Both the position numbers and the translations under genes were made by a program. The notes under the pieces were generated by a model. The model was not told the DNA's origin. It worked only from the letters and a program-made list of their open reading frames with translations, and did no database searches. A stretch of DNA of 64,000 nucleotides from Marixanthomonas sp963974425 (GTDB lineage Bacteria; Bacteroidota; Bacteroidia; Flavobacteriales; Flavobacteriaceae), in contig NZ_CAXBCK010000003.1 of the NCBI RefSeq assembly GCF_963974425.1, forward strand, positions 33,572-97,571. The letters run 5' to 3'. Position 1 is the stretch's first letter. Each line of letters opens with the position of its first letter. Below are positions 42,147 to 51,935 of the stretch, piece after piece.

Positions 42147-45100
42147 ATGATGAAAAAAACAATACTTCTTATTCTACTTGTTTTACTGCCGTTTTTATTG
42201 TTGGCGCAAACCAAGAATATTACCATACAGTGGGGTGATGATTCTTCAAAAGCAGTAACGCCTGTTTCTGTCATAAACAAAAAAAACATCTCAAAAAGTA
42301 ATGGCTTTGATCATCTTAGGCTTACTATTAATGAGAGTCAATTGGTTTACCAAAATCAATGGAAAGACACAGGTTTTGCCGATGAAAATTCTATTGAAAT
42401 ATCCAATGTGTCCTATGGAACATTAACAGCCCAAGAACTTCAAAAAATTAATAAAAAACTTGTCCCAGAACAGCTTACTTACTCTATTCATAGTAGTATG
42501 GCACGGGATATAATTTACACTTCGGTTTCAATATCACCAGTTGTGATGGTTAATGGGGTGCTGCGAAAGGTACAATCGTTTTCAGTTTCTTATAAAAAGA
42601 AAGTACAAAATAGAACAGGTAATTTTATAATGCCTATAGCCAATTCAGTATTGTCAACTGGTGATTGGTTTAAATTTAAAGTAGAGGAAAATGGTATACA
42701 TCGTATTGATAAATCTTTTTTGGAAGATTTAGGCATAAATACCAATAATTTAAATCCTCAAAACATACAAATTTACGGTCATGGTGGTAAGCCATTACCT
42801 TTACTTAACTCATTAAATAATGAGTTTGATCTACCAGAAACATCTATAAAAGTAGTTGGTGGTGAAGATGGTTCCTTTGATAATGGTGACTATATTCTTT
42901 TTTATGGAACAAGCACTAAAGGGTATGATCCTGAAAACCAAACTAATTTAAATCCATATAGCGACGATTCTTATTATTATATTACTGCTAATAACGGTCC
43001 TGGAAAACGAGTACAAGCAATGATAGAGCCATCTGGAGCTCCTACTACTACTATTACAACATTCCAGGCGTATCAATTTCATGAAGTCGATGAATATTCT
43101 CCTGGAAAGGTAGGGAGACGCTGGTTTGGCAACCGTTTTGATTTTGAAAGTGAACAAACCTATGAGTTTACTTTCCCAAATATAGTTCCTTCAACAACTA
43201 TGCAGGTAGCTGTTAGAGCAGGTGCTGTTTCGGAAACAGCTACTTCGCTGGCCGTTTCAATAAATGGAACCAGCTTAAACCCCTTAACTTTTAGCGCACT
43301 CACAGGTGAAAGTCTAGTTTTATCTGTTAGAGAAATAAGTGAAGCTCAAGGAGAAATACCGGTTGCAGGAGAAACAGTTACTGTGGACCTTTCGTATAAT
43401 AATGCAGGAAATCCATCTAGTGTTGGTTATTTAGATTATGTAAGTGTAGAAGCAACCCGGCAACTAGCTATTACCGATAAACAACTTACCTTTACATATA
43501 AACAAGCTTCTAATTCAAGTGGAATAGCGGAATACCAAATAAGCAATGCAGCGCAGATAAACGAAATTTGGGATATTACCAATCCGGGTTCTATTTCGGT
43601 AAAACAAAACGATGATAATGCATCTAATATTGCTTTTAAGGCAGTATTAGGAACAGCACGAAAGTATGTGGCTGTGCATGCAAATGATTATTATACACCT
43701 ATAAAAATAAACCAGCCAAGGGTGTTTAATCAAAACTTAAAGGGCTCAGTGTTTAAAGGTGAGTCTGGTGCCTTTCAAGATGTGGATTATTTGATGGTAA
43801 CAGCGCCTTTTTTATTGCAACCTGCACTTCGTCTTGCTAACCACAACAAAAACTTATATGGTCTTAACGTGAAGGTGGTTACAACCGATAAAATTTACGA
43901 AGAGTTTAGTTCTGGGAAACAAGATATTGGAGCTATCAGAAATTTTGTTCGGTATATATACAATAATGCTTCTTCTTCGGACAACCGTATAAAATACCTT
44001 TGTCTTTTTGGAGATACTTCGGTAGATTACAAAGATAGATTATCGGGTAATAATAATGTTGTGCCAACTTTTCATACCCTTTCAAGTGTTAGCGATGTAA
44101 CTTCTTTTATGAGTGATGATTTCTTTGGAAATTTAGGGGAGAACGAAGGCACTATAGGAGGAAAAACATTAAGCGCCTCGGGTAAAACTCTTTCTGACAT
44201 TGATAGACTTGATGTTGCAGTAGGTAGAATTTTAGCAGATGAGGTTAGTTTAGCTAATATTTTGGTCGATAAAATAATAGCGTATTCTTCTAAAGAATCA
44301 TACGGGAACTGGCGAAATAACTTTATGCTAATCTCAGACGATGTAGATAAATCTGGAGAAGAGGACCTTGAAATTGAACTGGATTCACTAGGTGATCAAA
44401 TTTCAGCAGAAAAGCCGTTTATTAATGTGAAGAAAATCCATATCGATGCATATCAACAACAAACTTCTTCAGGGGGTAATCGATACCCACAAGTTAATGA
44501 AGATATAAAAAATAATATTGAAGTTGGGGCTTTAATTGTAAACTATTTTGGTCACGGAGGTGAAGGCGGTTTGGCGCACGAATCCATTTATACTCAAGAA
44601 ATGGCCAAAGAATTTAAAAATAAAAGTAGATATCCTTGTATTGTTACTATAACATGTCAATTTACAAAATTTGATAATCCTCAACGCATAACAGCAGGGG
44701 AACTAACTTATTGGAACAAAGAAGGTGGGGCTATATCATTGGTTAGCACAACCCGTTCTATTGGGCTATTCTTAGGTGTTGAATTTAATGAAAAACTAGC
44801 ACCCCATTTATTTGGATATGGTTTGAATGTGCCCGAAACTCCTGCAGAAGCATTGCGAATTGCCAAAAACGATATAAGTAGTAATCTTCGCCGTGTAGTT
44901 TTTTATATTGGAGATCCTGCTATGCGATTAGCTTTTCCTAAGAAAAATGTACGGTTAACTACTATTAATGATGTTCCAATAAATCAATCACCAGATGTAT
45001 TGCAAGCTTTAAGTAAAGTAAAAATGGGCGGTGAGGTGACCGATGAAAACGGAAATGTGCTTACAAGCTACAATGGCGTGCTTTCTGCAAAAGTTTTTGA

Positions 45101-46025
45101 CAAACGAGTACAAAGACAAACTCTTGATAATGATAACCAGAACTTTGTTTTAGACTTTACCACTTTGGGTGAAAGCCTATTTAATGGAAAAGCAACCGTT
45201 GCAAATGGTAATTTTGAATTTGAATTTGTAGTTCCTAGAGATATACAAATACCAGTAGGTACCGGACGTATTAATTTTTATACTGAAAAAGACAATGCTT
45301 TAGAGGATCAAGCAGGGGTGGATCTGTCTGTGCAGATAGGTGGGATTAATGAAAATGCTCCAGAAGATAATCAAGGGCCGACTGTAAATTTATTCATGAA
45401 TGATGAAAGTTTTGTCTCAGGAGGGGTTACAAACGATTCTCCTATTCTCATTGCAAAACTGGAAGATGAAAACGGAATTAATACAGCTAGTGGTATAGGT
45501 CATGATATGATTGCAATTTTAGATGGAGACGAGTCTAATCCAATTGTAGTGAACGATTATTACCAAGCAGAACAAGATGATTACACTAAAGGAACCACTA
45601 ATTATCAATTGCGGGATCTTGAAAAAGGGCTGCATACTTTAACATTTAAAGCTTGGGATGTATATAATAATTCTTCTACATCTGAAATTCAGTTTATTGT
45701 GGCTGGTGATGATGAATTGAAAATTACTAAAGTATTAAACTACCCAAATCCATTTGTTAATTATACCGAGTTCTGGTTTAATCACAATCGCCCGTTTGAG
45801 CCTTTAGAAGTACAGGTTCAGGTGTTTACTGTAACAGGAAAAGTAGTGTGGACTAAAAATCAAATTATCAACACCGATGGCTTCCTTTCTCGCGATATTG
45901 TATGGGATGGTAGGGATGATTTTGGAGATAAAATAGGAAAAGGTGTGTATGTATATAAGATTACAGTTAAATCTACGTTAACCAATAAGCAAACTGAAAA
46001 ATTTGAAAAACTAGTTATCCTTTAA
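42147..46025 (+). CDS. porU: T9SS C-terminal signal peptidase PorU
   Basis: The 1292-residue protein (start at ATG 42147; a TTG at 42141 is an unlikely alternative) has a signal peptide ending LLLAQ. PorU is a surface peptidase of the gingipain (C25) type that removes T9SS sorting domains and attaches cargo. The catalytic pair fits H803 in YFGHGGEGG and C837 in ITCQFTKF. Its own T9SS-like C-terminal domain (about 1200-1292, NYPNPFVNYTEFWF...GDKIGKGVYVYKI) is present and kept by PorU proteins. Next to porV and gldJ, as in other flavobacteria. Confidence 0.94.
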   Translation: MMKKTILLILLVLLPFLLLAQTKNITIQWGDDSSKAVTPVSVINKKNISKSNGFDHLRLTINESQLVYQNQWKDTGFADENSIEISNVSYGTLTAQELQKINKKLVPEQLTYSIHSSMARDIIYTSVSISPVVMVNGVLRKVQSFSVSYKKKVQNRTGNFIMPIANSVLSTGDWFKFKVEENGIHRIDKSFLEDLGINTNNLNPQNIQIYGHGGKPLPLLNSLNNEFDLPETSIKVVGGEDGSFDNGDYILFYGTSTKGYDPENQTNLNPYSDDSYYYITANNGPGKRVQAMIEPSGAPTTTITTFQAYQFHEVDEYSPGKVGRRWFGNRFDFESEQTYEFTFPNIVPSTTMQVAVRAGAVSETATSLAVSINGTSLNPLTFSALTGESLVLSVREISEAQGEIPVAGETVTVDLSYNNAGNPSSVGYLDYVSVEATRQLAITDKQLTFTYKQASNSSGIAEYQISNAAQINEIWDITNPGSISVKQNDDNASNIAFKAVLGTARKYVAVHANDYYTPIKINQPRVFNQNLKGSVFKGESGAFQDVDYLMVTAPFLLQPALRLANHNKNLYGLNVKVVTTDKIYEEFSSGKQDIGAIRNFVRYIYNNASSSDNRIKYLCLFGDTSVDYKDRLSGNNNVVPTFHTLSSVSDVTSFMSDDFFGNLGENEGTIGGKTLSASGKTLSDIDRLDVAVGRILADEVSLANILVDKIIAYSSKESYGNWRNNFMLISDDVDKSGEEDLEIELDSLGDQISAEKPFINVKKIHIDAYQQQTSSGGNRYPQVNEDIKNNIEVGALIVNYFGHGGEGGLAHESIYTQEMAKEFKNKSRYPCIVTITCQFTKFDNPQRITAGELTYWNKEGGAISLVSTTRSIGLFLGVEFNEKLAPHLFGYGLNVPETPAEALRIAKNDISSNLRRVVFYIGDPAMRLAFPKKNVRLTTINDVPINQSPDVLQALSKVKMGGEVTDENGNVLTSYNGVLSAKVFDKRVQRQTLDNDNQNFVLDFTTLGESLFNGKATVANGNFEFEFVVPRDIQIPVGTGRINFYTEKDNALEDQAGVDLSVQIGGINENAPEDNQGPTVNLFMNDESFVSGGVTNDSPILIAKLEDENGINTASGIGHDMIAILDGDESNPIVVNDYYQAEQDDYTKGTTNYQLRDLEKGLHTLTFKAWDVYNNSSTSEIQFIVAGDDELKITKVLNYPNPFVNYTEFWFNHNRPFEPLEVQVQVFTVTGKVVWTKNQIINTDGFLSRDIVWDGRDDFGDKIGKGVYVYKITVKSTLTNKQTEKFEKLVIL

Positions 46026-46035
46026 AAAATAAATA

Positions 46036-46043
46036 TATATTTG
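46036..46043 (+). promoter_or_regulatory. -7 box for porV
   Basis: TATATTTG, 17 nt before the porV ATG, in the short gap after the porU stop. porV could therefore be transcribed on its own as well as by read-through from porU. Confidence 0.45.
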
Positions 46044-46060
46044 ACCAAAATTAGAACCTC

Positions 46061-47215
46061 ATGAAGAAAATATTTTTACCTTTTTTAATCGTTTTATTAT
46101 CCTACAATGCTGTCGCTCAGGACGAAGATGTAGCTACACAACGGGTAATTACAACAGGTGTTCCTTTCTTGCTTATATCTGGTGATGCACGTTCAGCAGG
46201 TATGGGAGATATAGGTGTAACTACTTCTGCTGATGCTTTTTCGCAGCAGTGGAACCCCGCTAAATATGCTTTTGCTATTTCTAAACAAGGAATAGGGGTG
46301 ACATATACACCTTACTTAAGCAAATTGGTAAATGATATCTTTTTAGGAAACATAACTTATTACAATAGGTTAAATGAACGTAGTGCTGTTGGTGCTAGTT
46401 TTCGTTACTTTAGTAATGGTGAAATTGAATTAAGAGAAACGGCAGACCAGCAGCCTCTTTTGGTTAAGCCGAATGAACTAATGTTCGATGTCTCATATTC
46501 ACTTCGTTTAAGTGATCGTTTTTCTATGGGTATTGCCGGTAGGTATATTCGTTCCGATCTTAAATTACAAACATCGGTTGCAGATGCGAATGCTGCTAAT
46601 ACTTTTGCAGTAGATGTAGCGGGTTACTACCAAAGTGAAGAAATTCCTTACGACGATTTTGATGGTCGTTGGAGAGGTGGTTTCAATTTCTCAAACATTG
46701 GTCCTAAACTTAAGTATGATGAATCAGGTCAAGAAAACAATTTACCAACCAACTTAGCATTAGGTGGTGGTTTCGACTTTATCTTAGACGAATACAATAA
46801 AATAGGTGTTAGTGCAGAGGTTAATAAACTATTAGTGCCAACTCCAAGCGACTCGAATGACGATGGTGTTATAGACCGTGAAGATGATTACTACAACGAA
46901 AGTTTCTTTAGTGGTATTTTCTCTTCTTTCGGGGATGCGCCTGATGGTTTTTCAGAAGAATTAAAAGAATTTACGTGGGCATTAGGAGCTGAGTATTGGT
47001 ACCAAGATGTATTTGCATTCCGTTTAGGATATTTCAACGAAAGTGAAGACAAAGGATTTAGAAAATTCCTTTCTTTAGGAGCAGGATTTAAATACACTGC
47101 TATTAATATTGATATTTCTTATTTATTCTCAACTTCAAAAGTAAGAAGCCCACTAGAAGGAACACTTCGTTTTGGACTTACTTTCAACTTCGGAGACGAG
47201 TATGACGAATATTAA
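46061..47215 (+). CDS. porV: T9SS outer-membrane protein PorV
   Basis: The 384-residue protein has a signal peptide (ends AVAQ), then an N-terminal block ISGDARSAGMGDIGVTTSAD typical of PorV, and a FadL-like outer-membrane beta-barrel with aromatic strands to the C-terminal LRFGLTFNFGDEYDEY. In the T9SS, PorV binds cargo sorting domains and carries cargo to PorU. It follows porU by 35 nt. Confidence 0.94.
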   Translation: MKKIFLPFLIVLLSYNAVAQDEDVATQRVITTGVPFLLISGDARSAGMGDIGVTTSADAFSQQWNPAKYAFAISKQGIGVTYTPYLSKLVNDIFLGNITYYNRLNERSAVGASFRYFSNGEIELRETADQQPLLVKPNELMFDVSYSLRLSDRFSMGIAGRYIRSDLKLQTSVADANAANTFAVDVAGYYQSEEIPYDDFDGRWRGGFNFSNIGPKLKYDESGQENNLPTNLALGGGFDFILDEYNKIGVSAEVNKLLVPTPSDSNDDGVIDREDDYYNESFFSGIFSSFGDAPDGFSEELKEFTWALGAEYWYQDVFAFRLGYFNESEDKGFRKFLSLGAGFKYTAINIDISYLFSTSKVRSPLEGTLRFGLTFNFGDEYDEY

Positions 47216-47224
47216 TCGTATAAT

Positions 47225-47707
47225 TTGAAAAAACATACAATTGAAATAAACCTTGAGGTATACGATTCTGTTTCAGAACTTCCTCAAGAGATTCAAAACT
47301 TAATGAATAAGGCGCAACAAGCACGTGAAGATGCTTATGCGCCTTATTCACGTTTTAGAGTTGGCGCAGCTTTAGAGTTAGATTCTGGAGAAATAATAAT
47401 AGGTAGCAATCAAGAAAATGCCGCTTTTCCTTCTGGTCTTTGTGCTGAACGTGTAGCGATTTATCAGGCTGGTGCAGCTTATCCTAGTGGCTCAATAAAA
47501 ACCATGGCCATTACAGCACGGTCTTTACAACATAAAGTAACAAACCCTATTCCTCCGTGTGGTGCATGCCGTCAAGCCATTGCCGAATACGAAATAAAAC
47601 AAGAAACACCTATTGCTATCTATTTTATGGGCGAAACAGGTAAAGTTGCTAAAGCTAATTCCATTGCAGATTTACTGCCATTATTATTTGATAAAAGTTA
47701 TCTGTAA
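47225..47707 (+). CDS. cdd: Cytidine deaminase
   Basis: This cytoplasmic zinc enzyme deaminates cytidine and deoxycytidine to uridine forms. The zinc and catalytic motifs are C73-A-E75 (GLCAERVA) and PCGACRQ with C112 and C115. The 160 residues match the tetrameric class with an N-terminal extension. It begins with TTG at 47225, ten nt after the porV stop; no ATG is available at the family start, so I accept the TTG. Likely cotranscribed with porV. Confidence 0.93.
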   Translation: MKKHTIEINLEVYDSVSELPQEIQNLMNKAQQAREDAYAPYSRFRVGAALELDSGEIIIGSNQENAAFPSGLCAERVAIYQAGAAYPSGSIKTMAITARSLQHKVTNPIPPCGACRQAIAEYEIKQETPIAIYFMGETGKVAKANSIADLLPLLFDKSYL

Positions 47708-47736
47708 CATTTAGTACTATTTTAATGTTTCTGTGT

Positions 47737-47766
47737 TTTGTAAAACTTCAGAATATAGTACTTTTG
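47737..47766 (+). promoter_or_regulatory. Promoter for pdhA-pdhC
   Basis: TTTG (47737-47740), 18 nt, TACTTTTG (47759-47766): a good -33/-7 pair, followed by about 45 nt to the pdhA ATG. Confidence 0.65.
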
Positions 47767-47811
47767 TTAATCGTGTTTTAATTTCCCTATGTGGAATAGT
47801 ATAGCAATCCA

Positions 47812-48810
47812 ATGAAAAAAATTACAAAGAAAATATATCTAGACTGGTACGAAAACATGTTCTTCTGGCGTAAGTTTGAAGACAAGTTAGCTCAAGTTTA
47901 TATTAAACAAAAAGTTAGAGGTTTCTTACACCTTTACAACGGACAAGAAGCTGTTTTAGCGGGTGCTTTGCACGCTATGGACTTGAAAAAAGACCGTATG
48001 ATAACAGCATACAGAAACCACGTACAACCCATTGGTATGGGAGTAGATCCTAAAAAAGTAATGGCCGAATTGTACGGAAAGAAAACTGGAACCTCTCAGG
48101 GGTTAGGTGGTTCTATGCACATTTTCTCTAAAGAACACCGTTTTTATGGTGGTCACGGGATTGTAGGAGGGCAAATACCTTTAGGTGCCGGACTTGCTTT
48201 TGCAGATAAATATTTTGAGCGTGATAATGTAACCCTCACTTATATGGGTGACGGAGCGGTACGACAAGGATCACTTCACGAAGCATTTAACTTGGCGATG
48301 CTTTGGAAATTACCTGTAGTGTTTATCTGTGAAAATAACGGATATGCAATGGGAACTTCTGTAGCACGTACAGCAAACCATACTGATATTTGGAAACTTG
48401 GTTTAGGCTATGAGATGCCGTGTAAACCTGTTGATGGTATGAAACCTGAGGTAATCGCCAAAGAGATGGACGAAGCTATAGACCGTGCTCGTCGCGGTGA
48501 TGGCCCTACTTTTTTAGAAGTTAGAACCTACCGATACAGAGGGCACTCAATGAGTGATGCACAACATTACCGTACTAAAGAAGAAGTTAAGAAAAAGCAA
48601 GAGGAAGATCCAATTTCGTATGTATTACATAAAATTTACGAAGAAAAATGGGCTACGGAAGATGAAATAAAAGAAGTGAATAAAAAAGTAAAGGATCGTG
48701 TTAAGGAATGCGAGAAATTTGCTGAAGATTCAGGCTACCCAGATAAAAATGTAATGTACGATACAGTCTACGAACAAGAAGACTATCCTTTTTTACCACA
48801 TAAATTATAG
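47812..48810 (+). CDS. pdhA: Pyruvate dehydrogenase E1 component, alpha subunit
   Basis: The 332-residue protein is the thiamine-diphosphate E1 alpha chain that decarboxylates pyruvate. The TPP motif is GDGAVRQGSLHEAFNLA with NNGYAMGTS. The GGSMHIF and RYRGHSMSDAQHYR blocks are typical of E1 alpha, the latter holding the serine/histidine region. Three nt separate it from pdhC, so the two are one operon. The partner E1 beta chain is not in the window. Confidence 0.95.
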   Translation: MKKITKKIYLDWYENMFFWRKFEDKLAQVYIKQKVRGFLHLYNGQEAVLAGALHAMDLKKDRMITAYRNHVQPIGMGVDPKKVMAELYGKKTGTSQGLGGSMHIFSKEHRFYGGHGIVGGQIPLGAGLAFADKYFERDNVTLTYMGDGAVRQGSLHEAFNLAMLWKLPVVFICENNGYAMGTSVARTANHTDIWKLGLGYEMPCKPVDGMKPEVIAKEMDEAIDRARRGDGPTFLEVRTYRYRGHSMSDAQHYRTKEEVKKKQEEDPISYVLHKIYEEKWATEDEIKEVNKKVKDRVKECEKFAEDSGYPDKNVMYDTVYEQEDYPFLPHKL

Positions 48811-48813
48811 ACT

Positions 48814-50565
48814 ATGGCAGAAGTAATCAACATGCCGCGCTTGAGCGACACTATGGAAGAAGGAACCGTAGCAAAGTGGCTCGTTAGCAAAGGTGATAAA
48901 GTAGAAGAAGGCGATATTTTAGCTGAAATTGAAACCGACAAGGCCACGATGGAATTTGAATCCTTTTACGAAGGGACTTTATTGCATATTGGTATTGAAG
49001 AAGGTGAAACAGCCGAGGTAGATAAACTTTTGGCTATTATTGGCGAAGAAGGCGAAGATATTTCCGATTTGATCAATGGAGGTGGAGATTCTAAAGATGA
49101 TTCTGATGATGCTTCGGAAGAAGATGATGAAAATTCAAAAGATGAAGGTTCTGAAGATAAAGACGATTCTAAAAAGTCTGAAAAGAAAGATTCACAAGAA
49201 AAGGACGAAGAAGATTCAGAAGAGAATGAATCTGATGATGATAGTTCTAGTAATTCCGATGTGCCAGAAGGTGTTGAGGTAATTACCATGCCACGTCTTA
49301 GTGATACCATGGAAGAAGGAACGGTTGCCACTTGGTTGAAGCAGGAAGGCGATTCTATTGAAGAAGGCGATATTTTAGCTGAAATTGAAACCGACAAAGC
49401 CACGATGGAGTTTGAGTCGTTCTACTCTGGGACCTTACTTAAAATAGGCATTGAAGAAGGTGAAACCGCAAATGTTGATGCTCTGTTAGCTATCGTTGGA
49501 CCAGAAGGAACGGATGTTTCCGAAGTGATGAAAAACTTCAAAAAAGGAGGTGGTTCTTCAAAAGACAAGAAAAAAGAAAAGAAAAGTGACGATGCTTCAA
49601 CCTCTAAAGATAAGTCTGAAGACAAAAAGGAAAAAGCTTCTAAAGATGCATCTAAAGACAAATCTGAAGGGAAATCAAAGTCTTCAGATAAAAAACAATC
49701 AGGTCAGGCTACCAAAGACGGTGGACGTATTTTCGTTTCCCCGTTAGCTAAAAAGTTGGCAGAAGAAAAAGGGATAAATCTTAGTCAAGTTCAAGGTAGT
49801 GGTGACCACGGAAGAATTGTAAAAAAAGATATAGAAAATTACCAACCAGGAGTTGGAGCACAAACATACACACCTGTTGGGCAAGAAGAGTTTGAAGAGG
49901 TTAAAAACTCTCAAATGCGTAAAACGATTGCCAAACGTTTGGGTGAATCTAAGTTTACAGCACCACATTATTACTTAACAGTTGAGCTGGACATGGACAA
50001 CGCAATGTCAGCGCGAACTGCTATAAATAGTGATCCAGATGTGAAAATATCATACAACGATATGATTATTAAAGCATGTGCGATGGCCTTAAGAAAACAT
50101 CCACAGGTAAACACACAATGGAATGGCGATACTACAAAGATTGCCAAGCATATTCACATTGGTGTTGCCGTTGCAGTAGATGAAGGACTGTTAGTTCCTG
50201 TGCTTAAGTTTGCAGACCAAATGAGCTTTTCTCAAATTGGTGGTAATGTAAAAGAATTGGCCGGAAAAGCACGAAACAAGAAAATAAGCCCAGACGAAAT
50301 GCAGGGAAGTACCTTTACAGTTTCTAACTTAGGTATGTTTGGTATAAAAGAATTTACTTCGATTATCAATCAACCTAACTCCGCTATTTTATCTGTTGGA
50401 GCGATTGTGCAAAAACCAGTGGTTAAAAACGGAGCGATTGCTGTGGGTAACACGATGACTGTTACTTTAGCGTGTGATCACCGTACCGTTGATGGTGCTA
50501 CAGGTGCTAAATTTTTAGAAACGGTTAGAAAGTACATCGAGAACCCGGTTACAATGTTTGTATAA
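48814..50565 (+). CDS. pdhC: Pyruvate dehydrogenase E2 component, two lipoyl domains
   Basis: The 583-residue acetyltransferase has two N-terminal lipoyl domains with lipoyl lysines K43 and K195 (ETDKATM), a peripheral-subunit-binding domain (about 308-343, FVSPLAKKLAEEKGINLSQV) and the catalytic domain ending in the DHRTVDGATG motif with H556. The linker after the first lipoyl domain (about 88-150) is Asp/Glu/Ser-rich, while the second (about 245-305) is Lys/Ser-rich. The two lipoyl domains share long exact DNA stretches (around 48909 and 49366), so they were duplicated recently or kept alike by gene conversion. LipB in the same window makes the octanoyl precursor of the lipoyl group. Confidence 0.95.
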   Translation: MAEVINMPRLSDTMEEGTVAKWLVSKGDKVEEGDILAEIETDKATMEFESFYEGTLLHIGIEEGETAEVDKLLAIIGEEGEDISDLINGGGDSKDDSDDASEEDDENSKDEGSEDKDDSKKSEKKDSQEKDEEDSEENESDDDSSSNSDVPEGVEVITMPRLSDTMEEGTVATWLKQEGDSIEEGDILAEIETDKATMEFESFYSGTLLKIGIEEGETANVDALLAIVGPEGTDVSEVMKNFKKGGGSSKDKKKEKKSDDASTSKDKSEDKKEKASKDASKDKSEGKSKSSDKKQSGQATKDGGRIFVSPLAKKLAEEKGINLSQVQGSGDHGRIVKKDIENYQPGVGAQTYTPVGQEEFEEVKNSQMRKTIAKRLGESKFTAPHYYLTVELDMDNAMSARTAINSDPDVKISYNDMIIKACAMALRKHPQVNTQWNGDTTKIAKHIHIGVAVAVDEGLLVPVLKFADQMSFSQIGGNVKELAGKARNKKISPDEMQGSTFTVSNLGMFGIKEFTSIINQPNSAILSVGAIVQKPVVKNGAIAVGNTMTVTLACDHRTVDGATGAKFLETVRKYIENPVTMFV

Positions 50566-50588
50566 ATACAACATATTTAATGAATTGT

Positions 50589-50631
50589 AAATCCCGCTGT
50601 GTTCCACTTGAGAAGACAGCGGGATTTGTTT
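50589..50631 (+). terminator. Terminator after pdhC
   Basis: AAATCCCGCTGT pairs with ACAGCGGGATTT across a loop of about 15 nt, with a T-rich tail. The SDR gene begins 13 nt later, so its promoter must be inside or upstream of the hairpin, or the terminator is leaky. Confidence 0.65.
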
Positions 50632-50643
50632 ATATTTAAAACT

Positions 50644-51330
50644 ATGAAGAAGAAAAATATAATTGTTACAGGTACCAGTAGGGGAATAGGCTATCAAATG
50701 GTACCCATCTTAGCCGATGCTGGCCACAATGTATTGGCATTATCTAGAAATGATGTTCCTATCTCAGGATTGGATATTTCAAACTGTCATTGCTTTCCAT
50801 GTGATATTACCGACTCAAATGATATTGAAAAAGTTTCTGAATTTATTAAAGAGAAATGGCAACACGTTGACATACTGATTAATAATTCAGGGTACATTGT
50901 AAACAAGCCCTTTCAAAAGCTCTCCCAAGCAGACTTTAAGGATGCCTACGAGGTAAATGTTTTTGGATTGGCCGCCATTACTCAAGCCGTGCTTCCGTTT
51001 ATGAAAAAAAGTAGCCACGTAGTAAATATTAGTAGTATGGGCGGTATTCAAGGGAGTATGAAGTTTCCTGGGCTTGCTGCTTACAGCAGTAGTAAGGGTG
51101 CGGTATTGACGTTAACTGAAGTTTTAGCTGAAGAATATAAAGAAAACGGACCTTCGTTTAATGCGTTGGCTTTAGGAGCGGTACAAACTGAAATGTTAGA
51201 AGAAGCATTTCCAGGCTATAAAGCCCCACTTTCAGCTAAAGAAATGGCTAAATACATTGTAGATTTCTCGATAACTGGAAACAAATATTACAACGGAAAA
51301 ATCCTTCAGGTTTCCAATTCAACGCCGTAA
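50644..51330 (+). CDS. Short-chain dehydrogenase/reductase
   Basis: The 228-residue NAD(P)-dependent oxidoreductase starts at ATG 50644, because the cofactor motif TGTSRGIG follows directly; an in-frame ATG at 50599 adds 15 residues that lie in the terminator. The catalytic residues are Ser in VNISSMGG, then Tyr and Lys in YSSSKGA. The substrate is unknown. It ends three nt before the SprT-like gene, and the next genes are also tightly spaced, so the SDR, SprT-like and guanylyltransferase genes form an operon. Confidence 0.88.
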   Translation: MKKKNIIVTGTSRGIGYQMVPILADAGHNVLALSRNDVPISGLDISNCHCFPCDITDSNDIEKVSEFIKEKWQHVDILINNSGYIVNKPFQKLSQADFKDAYEVNVFGLAAITQAVLPFMKKSSHVVNISSMGGIQGSMKFPGLAAYSSSKGAVLTLTEVLAEEYKENGPSFNALALGAVQTEMLEEAFPGYKAPLSAKEMAKYIVDFSITGNKYYNGKILQVSNSTP

Positions 51331-51333
51331 TGT

Positions 51334-51930
51334 ATGCAAGAGGTTCTTGAAAAATACATACCTAAAGCATCGGTACATCCAGTTTTTGAATTAATAAAGA
51401 CAAATAACGTTCACTTAAAAATTGTGAATGAGCGCGTAACAAGGCATGGGGATTATCGAAAAATGCCGACGGGACAGCATCAAATTACTGTGAACGCTAA
51501 TCTTAATACGTATCGATTTTTAATCACATTAGTACATGAGATTGCCCATTTGGTCGCCTTTCAAAAATATGGTAGGACTATAAAACCACACGGAGTTGAG
51601 TGGAAGCGGACATTTCAGCAATTAATGTTGCCTTTTATCCGTCCAGAAGTGTTTCCTAATCAGTTATTGCCACTATTGGCTAATCATTTTAAAAACCCGA
51701 AGGCCAGTAGTGATACGGATACAAAATTATCTATAGCTTTAAAACAATTTGACCCACCAAACGATAAAAATTATATATTTGAAATACCTTTTGGGGCACA
51801 TTTTCGGCTTTATAATGGGAAAATTTTTAAACGCGGAAACAAACGTGTAAAACGGTATGAATGCCTTGAAGTGGCAACCGGAAGAGTGTATTTGTTTAAC
51901 CCAAATGCCGAAGTGGAATTTTTAAAATAA
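51334..51930 (+). CDS. SprT-like zinc protein
   Basis: The 198-residue protein has the SprT-type zinc motif H68-E69-x-x-H72 (LVHEIAHLVAF) with a third His H86 in TIKPHGVEWK. The C-terminal half is a beta-rich, zinc-ribbon-like region (KNYIFEIPFGAHFRLYNGK, then RVKRYECLEVATGRVYLF) that shows no CxxC pair, so a full zinc ribbon is doubtful. SprT/Spartan relatives act on DNA-protein crosslinks, but this bacterial branch is functionally undefined. The gene starts three nt after the SDR and ends five nt before the next gene. Confidence 0.85.
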   Translation: MQEVLEKYIPKASVHPVFELIKTNNVHLKIVNERVTRHGDYRKMPTGQHQITVNANLNTYRFLITLVHEIAHLVAFQKYGRTIKPHGVEWKRTFQQLMLPFIRPEVFPNQLLPLLANHFKNPKASSDTDTKLSIALKQFDPPNDKNYIFEIPFGAHFRLYNGKIFKRGNKRVKRYECLEVATGRVYLFNPNAEVEFLK

Positions 51931-51935
51931 AAAGA

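Noticed and set aside
42147..46025. PorU as a general gingipain-like degradative protease
   Set aside because: Family blocks, gene neighbours (porV, gldJ) and the retained C-terminal domain fit the T9SS signal peptidase, not a secreted degradative enzyme.
48850..49470. Repeated DNA at 48909 and 49366 as a mobile or regulatory repeat
   Set aside because: It is explained by the two lipoyl domains of PdhC, which share protein and DNA sequence.
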